Shown piece after piece: positions 23,937 to 30,616 of a stretch of DNA of 34,901 nt. The stretch is taken from positions 1 through 34,901 of the forward strand of contig CALCXM010000033.1 of NCBI GenBank assembly GCA_937905825.1. The letters are read 5' to 3'. Position 1 is the first letter of the stretch. Each line of letters begins with the position of its first letter. The notes under the pieces are model-generated. The model made no database searches. It was given only the letters and a program-made list of their open reading frames with translations, and was not told the DNA's origin. A program made the position numbers and the translations under genes. The stretch comes from an uncultured bacterium (GTDB lineage: Bacteria; Planctomycetota; UBA1135; GCA-002686595).

Positions 23937-25055
23937 ATGGTTCCAGGCCCGGCAGAGACCCGACTGAAAGTCGGACCCCACCGCAGCGTCAGCTTGCGGG
24001 AAGACCCCATTCACGGCTCGCTCGTCATCAAGCGCTATCAATCCGCCGGGCGCTGGAGTCGCTTGCGCGATGGCGGCCGCGCGCGGCGCGAGATGAGGAT
24101 GTTGAAGCGCTTGCATGGAGCTGGGCTAGCGGTGCCGCACCCGATCGCCTGCGAGCGACGTGCGGGCCTTTGGACTCTCAGCGTCAAAGCGATCCAAGGC
24201 GCCCGGGCTTTCTCCGACTTCTTGCAACCACTGCCCACCGCGAGCACCGCAAGCGAGAGGCAACGCATGGCCCGCAACCTTGGGAGCTTGGTCGGACAGG
24301 CCCATGCCCTGGGCTTGGATCACGGGGACTTGCACGGGGGTAATTTGCTGCTCGATGTTGCGGGAAGCGCCTGGCTGATCGACGTTCCCAAGGCGCGGCT
24401 ACGTCGAGCACCCGACCCTTCTGTTCTGGAGCGGGACTTGGTCACCCTGCTCGCGGAAGCCCGTGAGTTTGTCGCCCCGGGCTTGGCGTTGCGCTTCTGG
24501 TGCGCTTGGCGACGCTCGTTCTTGGCCCACGGCGGAAAGCAGGAGTTGGCCAGCCGCGAGCTTTTGAAGCGCGTTGAATCCAAAGCCTGCCTGCAACGGC
24601 GCGAGTCCCTCAAGCAACATGAAAACCGTTGGATCCGCCCAAGCGGTGTCTGCGAGTTGCGCGAGTACCACGGCAAGACGGTGCTCGCGGCCAAACACGC
24701 CGCTGCTCGTGCTTGGTTCGATAACGAGTCCCAACACACCTTCACGGACACGGTCAACGACGAGGTCTTCCACGCTTGGAAGAACGTAGGCCGCGCCTGG
24801 CAGCACGGCTTGCCCTGCATGATTCCCCTCTACCTCGAACAGGGCTCGCCGCCCCGAGCGGTTTACCTCTTGCCGCAGGCCCTGGTGTCCATGGGAATGG
24901 CCTTGAACTGGCGCAACACGGATCTCTTCGCCGCCCTGCGCGAACGGGAGTTGGATCTCTCGCCACGCAGCCAGCCCAACGAGGCCGCTAGCGGACATCT
25001 CTTGTTTGGCCCCCGTTGCCGACTAGTGAACCCACGGGTCCCCTTCGATGGCTAA
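23937..25055 (+). CDS. LPS-kinase-like (WaaP/Kdo kinase family) protein with a second N-lobe-like segment
   Basis: The 372-residue protein has a eukaryotic-like kinase fold as in WaaP/KdkA, which phosphorylate LPS core sugars. Visible elements: lysine in VIKRY (Lys32), glutamate at about 52, the catalytic loop HGDLHGGN (129-136; Asp131, Asn136) and the metal-binding aspartate in LIDV (Asp149). After residue 235 a second, N-lobe-like stretch appears: LREYHGKTVLAAKH (Lys253), an acidic helix (Glu276), then GLPCMIPLYLE. No second catalytic loop follows. ATG 23937 is the start. The stop overlaps the start of the acyltransferase gene by 8 bp, so they are likely translated together. Substrate is inferred. 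Confidence 0.75.
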   Translation: MVPGPAETRLKVGPHRSVSLREDPIHGSLVIKRYQSAGRWSRLRDGGRARREMRMLKRLHGAGLAVPHPIACERRAGLWTLSVKAIQGARAFSDFLQPLPTASTASERQRMARNLGSLVGQAHALGLDHGDLHGGNLLLDVAGSAWLIDVPKARLRRAPDPSVLERDLVTLLAEAREFVAPGLALRFWCAWRRSFLAHGGKQELASRELLKRVESKACLQRRESLKQHENRWIRPSGVCELREYHGKTVLAAKHAAARAWFDNESQHTFTDTVNDEVFHAWKNVGRAWQHGLPCMIPLYLEQGSPPRAVYLLPQALVSMGMALNWRNTDLFAALRERELDLSPRSQPNEAASGHLLFGPRCRLVNPRVPFDG

Positions 25056-26001
25056 GTTGTTTCGGCGAAAACTACGCTCGGCCTTGTTGAAAACGGCCAG
25101 TCGCAGCGCCGTGTACCTGCCGCGACCGCTGCTGCGGGCTGGACTGCGCAGCTCCGCTTGGCTTTCGCGCTTCAGCGTTCTCGAAGCGCGCACCCTTGCC
25201 AATCTGGAATTGGCCTATGGCGAAGAGCTCGATGCAAATGAGCGCAAGGCGATCGCCGCCGGGACACGCAAGCACTTGGCGCGACTTGCGGAAGAGTGGT
25301 TGGTGCTCTCCAGTCGCCGCAAAGACTTGAACAGCTGGCTCGCAGATCGTGTGGAAGTGGATCCCTCCGTGCGTCTCCTGCAAGAGCAGCAGGACAAGGG
25401 TCGCGGGGTGATCGTCGCCACGGGCCATATTGGCAATTGGGAGCTGCTCGCGGCCACCTTGAAGCGAATTGGTTTTGAGGGAGCCGTGGTCGGTATGGCC
25501 AAGCACCGGGACCCCAGCGCCGATTGGTTGATCGAGATGCGCCGCAACTACGGCGTCGCAACCATCTCTCAGCGCGCCAACCCTCGAGAGCTGATGCGCG
25601 TCTTGCAAAAGGGAGAACTGCTTGGTGTTTTGTGCGACCTGGAAGTCAGGCGCTTGGCGGGTGAACACATTCCCTTCTTCGGTCGCCCGGCACTCACCAT
25701 GACGGCGCCAGCGGCCCTAGCGCGTGCGCGCAAGCTCCCGTTGATTCCCGTGCGCTGCGTGTTGCCCCACCCGGGAGCCGAGCGCTACCGTTTGCTGGTG
25801 GACGAGCCCTTGCACTTCAACGAAAAGCTTTCGCGCAAGGCGGCGACCACCGACTTGATGGCGCGCCTCAACCAGCTCTTCGAACGCTGGATCCGTGAGT
25901 CGCCGACCCAATGGGCTTGGCACCAACACCGCTGGCGTTGGGGTCCGGAAGCAGGGCAAGCGGTGCCCTTGGCGGCTCGCGACGGGCAGCACTTCCTTTA
26001 G
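25048..26001 (+). CDS. LpxL/HtrB-family lipid A acyltransferase
   Basis: LpxL-type enzymes add secondary acyl chains to lipid A at the inner membrane. The 317-residue length fits. The acyltransferase HX4E motif is in TGHIGNWELL (His127, Glu132), and CDLEVRRLAGEHIPFFG matches the second conserved block. The end reads PTQWAWHQHRWRW, like the WxxxRW block of the family. Residues 1-45 are basic and moderately hydrophobic and probably bind the membrane. ATG 25048 overlaps the kinase stop (ATGGCTAA), indicating coupled translation. LpxL, LpxM or LpxP cannot be told apart here. Confidence 0.88.
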   Translation: MAKLFRRKLRSALLKTASRSAVYLPRPLLRAGLRSSAWLSRFSVLEARTLANLELAYGEELDANERKAIAAGTRKHLARLAEEWLVLSSRRKDLNSWLADRVEVDPSVRLLQEQQDKGRGVIVATGHIGNWELLAATLKRIGFEGAVVGMAKHRDPSADWLIEMRRNYGVATISQRANPRELMRVLQKGELLGVLCDLEVRRLAGEHIPFFGRPALTMTAPAALARARKLPLIPVRCVLPHPGAERYRLLVDEPLHFNEKLSRKAATTDLMARLNQLFERWIRESPTQWAWHQHRWRWGPEAGQAVPLAARDGQHFL

Positions 26002-26028
26002 GCAAGCTGCGGACGCTGGGCAAGCGAG

Positions 26029-26045
26029 TTAGAGGTCTGGCCGAC
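26029..26045 (+). repeat. Dispersed motif, diverged copy
   Basis: TTAGAGGTCTGGCCGAC differs from the 17-bp core CTAGAGGCCCGGCCGAC at three positions. It lies 28 bp after the acyltransferase stop, in the same orientation. It may be chance similarity. Confidence 0.3.
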
Positions 26046-26071
26046 TCCATGACCAGGGGGGCGCGCGCCTC

Positions 26072-27367
26072 CTACCAATTCATGCGCAGCGTTCGCTGAA
26101 CGTGATCAAAGAGCGGCTCGGGAATGCCCAGCGCTTGGCTCCTGGCGGGCCATTTGGAAAACGCTTCAAGCACTTGGTCGAGAATCAGATTCTCACGGCC
26201 CTGGGGCAGGCCGACGTACTCCGCGAGGTGCCTTAGGTCCGCGCGCGTGAAGCCATTGGTTTTTCCGTTGATGCTGAGTTGGTGGTTGCGCGTGAAGTCG
26301 CTGCCTTCCGAGTGGCACAGGTCGTAGGCCGGCGCGATGTCCCAGGTGCCGTCCCGCTCCATGCAGAAGGCAAAGTTCTTCACGTGGTCGTCCTGGTTGC
26401 AGCCGACCAAGTTGAAGAGCACCCGGCGAAACTGTTGTTCGGCGGACACTTTGGAAATGCTCAACTGCTTCATGGTCATGAACAACTGTTCGTAGGAGTA
26501 GTGTCCGCTCTCGAAGAAGTCGAAGTGCGCGATGGCTCCTAGGGTTTGGATGAACCGCTTGCTCCCATCGGAACCGCGGTCAAAGCGCCTCGTCATGAAG
26601 TGGTTGCGGCCATTCTCGGAGAGCAACGCACACTCGGTCATCTCGATGCCACACTCCAAAGCCACTTGGGAGTAGCTGTATTCGAGCAGGCCGTAGCCCG
26701 CTGGGTCCGCCACTCCCCAATCCCCGTTGAACTCGACTCCGTCGAACTTGATCAACCAATGTTCGAACCCAGCGGGCAGTTGCAGTTGACCAGAGCGCAC
26801 TTGCTTGGTTTCCGGATGAAAGGCGATGACTGCCTTGGCGCGCGCTCCACCGGCGGAAGTCCCCACGCTCAGAATGTCCAAGAGCGCCCGATCCCCCTGT
26901 TCCCCGCTGAGTTCGGTCTCCAAGGTTTCCTTGCTCGCGAAAGCGAGGGAGGCGAGCTCCACCAACTCTCGCACTTCTAGCGGTTTGTCCCGCGCCACCC
27001 CTGCGTTGATCGACGGTTCGAACTCGAGGGCGCCCATGCCCCGGGCACCCGTGTAGCAGAGTCTGTCCACCGAGTTGAACTGTTCCCGAGTTCGGCCGGT
27101 CTTCGCCAACCACACGTCGATCAATTTGTTGCCGTAACGATCCGGCAAGCTGTCCGCGAGCAGCCCCGGAAGTCCGTGAAAGGCGCGCGGCTGCAAGTCC
27201 TTGAATTGGTAGATGCGGCGACGGCCGACTGGCATGCTCAGGGGCGCCAACTCGACCCCCGACTTTGCGAATTGTGGGTCGTATTCAAAGCGCGCGTGAG
27301 TCTCCCCCGCCTCCATGGAGACGTAACCGATCGCGGTTCCCCAAAGGTGGATGGTTGCCGTGCTCAT
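26072..27367 (-). CDS. hipA: HipA-family kinase toxin
   Basis: HipA toxins are Ser/Thr kinases; E. coli HipA inactivates glutamyl-tRNA synthetase and causes growth arrest. The 431-residue length is normal. An N-terminal subdomain (1-110) has LPGLLADSLPDRYGN; the ATP-binding loop region SVGTSAGGARAKAVI has the glycine run at 173-176 and Lys178; HFMTRRFDR follows; the catalytic segment is NQDDHVKNFAF (324-334) with the aspartates at 326-327 and Asn331; IAPAYDL carries the metal-binding Asp349. No inactivating change is seen. It overlaps hipB by 4 bp (ATGA), the usual antitoxin-toxin order. Its target is unknown. Confidence 0.92.
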   Translation of the reverse strand: MSTATIHLWGTAIGYVSMEAGETHARFEYDPQFAKSGVELAPLSMPVGRRRIYQFKDLQPRAFHGLPGLLADSLPDRYGNKLIDVWLAKTGRTREQFNSVDRLCYTGARGMGALEFEPSINAGVARDKPLEVRELVELASLAFASKETLETELSGEQGDRALLDILSVGTSAGGARAKAVIAFHPETKQVRSGQLQLPAGFEHWLIKFDGVEFNGDWGVADPAGYGLLEYSYSQVALECGIEMTECALLSENGRNHFMTRRFDRGSDGSKRFIQTLGAIAHFDFFESGHYSYEQLFMTMKQLSISKVSAEQQFRRVLFNLVGCNQDDHVKNFAFCMERDGTWDIAPAYDLCHSEGSDFTRNHQLSINGKTNGFTRADLRHLAEYVGLPQGRENLILDQVLEAFSKWPARSQALGIPEPLFDHVQRTLRMNW

Positions 27368-27702
27368 GATTGCTCATCGCCCCAAACGAACTTGGGCCCG
27401 CTAGGTTTACGCCCGCCCCCCGAGCGCTTCTTGTTGGCCAGGGCCTCCTCCATCGGAGACTGAAAGATCGCGGGCAAGAGGGCCTCGATTCCGGCCTCCA
27501 GGTCGAGGGCCTTCAGGATCTTCAGCCAGGATCCGAGCTTGCCATCTCCTCCATCTTCGATCCTGCGCAGGGTCGCCACGCCCAGGCCAGCCTCCCCAGC
27601 GAGAGCTTCCTGGGACTGCCCCTGCCGTTTTCGAACCCGAGCCAAGCGCTCGCCCAGTTCCGTTAGGATCGCGTTGTTGGGGGTGAGTTTGTCGATTTGC
27701 AT
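27364..27702 (-). CDS. hipB: HipB-like antitoxin (Xre helix-turn-helix)
   Basis: The 112-residue protein has a helix-turn-helix of the Xre/Cro type at about 12-68 (ERLARVRKRQGQSQEALAG, then GVATLRRIEDGG). HipB antitoxins bind HipA and repress the operon. The C-terminal tail is basic and Gly-rich (KKRSGGGRKPSG). ATG 27702 (MQIDKLTPNN) is preferred; GTG 27747 would add 15 residues reaching into a candidate operator. An AAGAAG lies a few bases before ATG. The upstream gap holds three TCA-N4-TGA dyads. It is the first gene of the hipBA pair. Confidence 0.88.
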   Translation of the reverse strand: MQIDKLTPNNAILTELGERLARVRKRQGQSQEALAGEAGLGVATLRRIEDGGDGKLGSWLKILKALDLEAGIEALLPAIFQSPMEEALANKKRSGGGRKPSGPKFVWGDEQS

Positions 27703-27746
27703 GGGCTTCTTTGTGATCGGAAAACGGCTATTTACTGCCAAAAACA

Positions 27747-27884
27747 CTCACTTATGAGCGATAAACCGTTCTTGTGAAGGGGTTCCGCAGGCAGCCTCAG
27801 CGAACAACGGGACTCGCACACACCAATATCGATCACATATGATCAATCGTGTCGATAAAAACACAAAAATCCATCATTCATGAT
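27747..27884. promoter_or_regulatory. Candidate HipB operator array
   Basis: Three dyads of form TCA-N4-TGA lie in this AT-rich patch: CTCACTTATGAG (27747-27758), GATCACATATGATC (27831-27844) and ATCATTCATGAT (27873-27884). Centres are 85 and 41 bp apart, close to whole helical turns. The middle dyad lies inside a larger imperfect inverted repeat, TATCGA (27827-27832) and TCGATA (27852-27857). The position upstream of hipB suggests autoregulation. Confidence 0.5.
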
Positions 27885-27920
27885 CACCCATGGGAGTGAG
27901 CGGTAGGGAAACCGGCCCCA

Positions 27921-27979
27921 CCGGGTTCGCAGGCACCCGGAATTCGCCCGGGGCCCGGATTGACCTCACGCCCCGGGCG
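27921..27979 (+). promoter_or_regulatory. Two hairpins in the GT4 leader
   Basis: CCGGGT (27921-27926) pairs with ACCCGG (27935-27940). CGCCCGGGG (27945-27953) pairs perfectly with CCCCGGGCG (27971-27979) across a 17-base loop. Both precede GTG 27995. They might attenuate transcription or mask translation, and they argue that this stretch is not coding. Confidence 0.4.
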
Positions 27980-27994
27980 CTCCAGACTCTGCCC

Positions 27995-29080
27995 GTGCGG
28001 ATTACCTTCTTGCATCCGAAGCTCGACTTCACCGATGGAACCGCCCGATTGATCAACACGGTGGCGGCAGCGATTGCCGCCGGACACCAGGTGAGCGTGA
28101 TCTCGAAGCGTGGCAGCCGCTCCGACTCCCTGTTGCGCACCGGAGCCCAGGTCTACGAGGGAGAGCTTCCCACCCAACCGATCCTGCAGATGCTCGCCAT
28201 GAGTCGGGCTGTGCATCAGATAGCGGAGTTGAAACCGGACCTGCTGCACGTGACCGCAGGCAGTTTGGCGCCCCTCGCCGCGCGCGCCGCCAGCTCCTTG
28301 GAACGGCCGTACATCCTGGAGCTGCGCCGTCTGCCCGTGAATCGCGTCCCCATCGCCCAGGCTTGGCTGCGACGGGTGATCTTGCCCTGCCCAACCTTTG
28401 TAGAGAAGGCTGTCAACACCGGCCAGATCCCGCGTCCCCTGTTCCAAGTGATCGAACACGGCCCGCACCTCGAACGGGATTGGGCGCCGCGCAAAGTGAT
28501 CGAGAATCAACGACCGGTGATCCTGATGATTTGCACCCTGGACTTGGACCACGGGGTCGACGTCCTGATCGACGCGGTGCGCATCCTCGAGAAGAGCGGA
28601 GTCAGGCTGAACGTTTTGATCCTCGGTGAAGGGCCAGAGGAAGAACGCTTCCGACGTCAGATCCGCGAGTTGCACCTCTCCGAAAGCGTGACGATCTCCT
28701 CACCCATGTTGCCCGGACCGGACACGGTTTTCGCCCAGACGGACTTGCACATCTCCTGCTGCCGGCGCGGGAGTCCGGGATGGTCCGCGGCGCGCGCCTA
28801 CGGCATGGGCATCCCTTCGATTTTCTCCGCGATCAGCAGCACCTTCGGATGGGTGGAAGACCGACTCGACGGCTTGCTCGTGGCACGCGAGGATCCCACC
28901 AAGCTGGCGGAGTCGATCCGCATGCTGCTAGAGAACCCGCAAGCCGCCAATCAGATGGGCGTGCGCGCGCGAGAGAAGTGCTTGGCTGCGGATCACCGCG
29001 CCGCCTTCCAAGAGGAGCTAGCCGCCCTGTACGCGAAGGCCACGGGACTCGTGCCAGCGGGCGCGGCGGACGCCGAGTGA
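27995..29080 (+). CDS. Family 4 glycosyltransferase
   Basis: The 361-residue protein has the GT-B fold of GT4 enzymes: an N-terminal Rossmann-like start (RITFLHPKLDFTDGTARLI), the inter-domain segment RPVILMICTLDLDHGVDVLIDAV, then LNVLILGEGPEEERFR and the donor-site region ARAYGMGIPSIFSAIS with VEDRLDGLLVAREDP. GTG 27995 is preferred, since conservation starts right there; ATG 27890 would add 35 residues from a hairpin-forming, unconserved stretch. The gene is divergent from hipBA. A role in envelope or exopolysaccharide synthesis is inferred. Donor and acceptor are unknown. Confidence 0.86.
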   Translation: MRITFLHPKLDFTDGTARLINTVAAAIAAGHQVSVISKRGSRSDSLLRTGAQVYEGELPTQPILQMLAMSRAVHQIAELKPDLLHVTAGSLAPLAARAASSLERPYILELRRLPVNRVPIAQAWLRRVILPCPTFVEKAVNTGQIPRPLFQVIEHGPHLERDWAPRKVIENQRPVILMICTLDLDHGVDVLIDAVRILEKSGVRLNVLILGEGPEEERFRRQIRELHLSESVTISSPMLPGPDTVFAQTDLHISCCRRGSPGWSAARAYGMGIPSIFSAISSTFGWVEDRLDGLLVAREDPTKLAESIRMLLENPQAANQMGVRAREKCLAADHRAAFQEELAALYAKATGLVPAGAADAE

Positions 29081-29153
29081 ACCCCTTGGCCGCGAGCGAG
29101 GGCTTCCCGGCTTGCGGCTTGTTTCGAAGCACCTGCTGCCCCACGCTCAGGCC

Positions 29154-30500
29154 ATGAGCTCAGCGCCCCCTAAGAAACTCAACCTGTTCGACGCCACCAT
29201 GCTGGTCATGGGCGGCATCGTCGGCATCGGGATCTTCTTCCAACCCGCGTCGGTTGCCAAAGAGGTTCCGCTCGTCGGCCCCTACCTGCTCATGTGGGTG
29301 CTGGGCGGTTTGGTCGCTGTCGCCGGCGCCATGACCTTCGCCGAATTGTCGGGCTCCTTTCCAAAAGCGGGCGGCTGGTACGTGTTCCTGCGCGAGGCCT
29401 TCGGCGCCTTCCCCGCGTTTCTGTTTGCGTGGATCGTCTTGTTCGTGGTCAGCACCGGCGCTTCGGCCCTCGTGGCGGACTTCTGTGCCTCGCAGTTCTG
29501 CACGATGATTTGGGGTGCGGACCAGGCTCCCGAGGGAGCGCGCATGGCGCTCGCCGCAGGAATCTTGATCGCCGTCACCGGGCTCGCATTGACGGGCATC
29601 AAACGCGGAGCACTCTTTCAAAACCTCTGCACCCTGCTGAAGCTGGGAGCGATTGCGGTGCTCTCCGTCGCGGGCCTGGCCTTTTTCGATGGGGCCGCAG
29701 TTCCCATCGTAGCCAGCGCAGTGCCCGCCTACGACGGCGACCTGATGGCGGGCATGATTCGCGCGGCCATGCCTTTGCTCTTCACCTTCGGCGGTTGGCA
29801 GCTCGTCTGCTACATCGGCCAACACGTAGAAAACCCCGAGCGCAACTTGCCGCGCTCGATTCTGTTCGGCGTGTGCGGAGTGGTGATCGTGTACCTCGTG
29901 TTCAACGCAGCCTACTTGCGGGTGCTCGGCATCGACGGCCTGCGCAGCTTGCCCGACATCGCAGGCACCCTCGCCCATCGCACCTTGGGCAGCCTGGGTG
30001 GAACGCTGCTCGTGGGTGCCATGGCCATCTCCGCCCTGGGCCTGGTCACCGCGGTGATCGTCTCCACGCCGGGACTGTACGTGGCCATGTCCGATGAAGG
30101 TCTCTTTCCGCGAGCCATTGGCCGGCCCCATCCAAGAACCGGAGCGCCCTCCATAGCCCTTTGCCTGCAATGCGTCGTGGCCCTCGGCTACCTCGCCTAC
30201 GGATCGGAACGGGTGGACAAGCTGACCACCACCGTGGTCTTCGCGGAGTGGATCTTTCACACCCTCTGCGGCTTGGCGTTGATCCGCTTGCGCTACGGAC
30301 GCCCGGAGCTGCCACGGCCCTTTCGCTCCTTCGCCTTCCCGCTCTTTCCAGTGCTCTACACGCTGATTGGCGCTGCGGTGACCCTGGGGACCCTGGCCGA
30401 GTCGCCCTGGGAAGAGACCCGCACGGGCTTGATCATCTTGGGCATCGGCGCCCTGATCTACCCGCTTTGGCGGCGTGTGAGCGGGACCCGAGCGGCCTGA
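29154..30500 (+). CDS. APC-family amino-acid permease
   Basis: The 448-residue integral membrane protein begins MSSAPPKKLNLFDATMLVMGGIVGIG, where the first helix carries the GIVGIGIFF glycine motif used for substrate binding in APC transporters. About 12 transmembrane helices can be counted. GWYVFLREAFGAFPAFLFAW and FTFGGWQLVCYIGQHVENPERNLPRSI match the family. ATG 29154 is favoured over TTG 29112, which would add a short unconserved stretch. It starts 73 bp after the GT4 stop. The substrate is probably an amino acid but cannot be named. Confidence 0.87.
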   Translation: MSSAPPKKLNLFDATMLVMGGIVGIGIFFQPASVAKEVPLVGPYLLMWVLGGLVAVAGAMTFAELSGSFPKAGGWYVFLREAFGAFPAFLFAWIVLFVVSTGASALVADFCASQFCTMIWGADQAPEGARMALAAGILIAVTGLALTGIKRGALFQNLCTLLKLGAIAVLSVAGLAFFDGAAVPIVASAVPAYDGDLMAGMIRAAMPLLFTFGGWQLVCYIGQHVENPERNLPRSILFGVCGVVIVYLVFNAAYLRVLGIDGLRSLPDIAGTLAHRTLGSLGGTLLVGAMAISALGLVTAVIVSTPGLYVAMSDEGLFPRAIGRPHPRTGAPSIALCLQCVVALGYLAYGSERVDKLTTTVVFAEWIFHTLCGLALIRLRYGRPELPRPFRSFAFPLFPVLYTLIGAAVTLGTLAESPWEETRTGLIILGIGALIYPLWRRVSGTRAA

Positions 30501-30532
30501 AACGGGGGAATCGTGCCGGATCCTCCCTTCCG

Positions 30533-30560
30533 CGCTGGCGCCAGCGGTTCTTGCGGAACC
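30533..30560 (+). terminator. Palindrome and hairpin after the permease gene
   Basis: CGCTGGCGCCAGCG (30533-30546) is a perfect palindrome. GGTTC-TTGCG-GAACC (30546-30560) follows as a small stem-loop. They lie 32 bp after the permease stop. No T-run follows, so termination is only suggested. Confidence 0.4.
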
Positions 30561-30616
30561 AAAGGTCCTAGCCCTGTTCTATGCTTTGTGAACGTTCTCC
30601 CCTTTCGAATCACACG

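Noticed and set aside
26072..27702. hipBA considered as part of a larger phage-defence island
   Set aside because: The neighbours are an acyltransferase and a glycosyltransferase. No nuclease, integrase, methylase or other defence gene is present.
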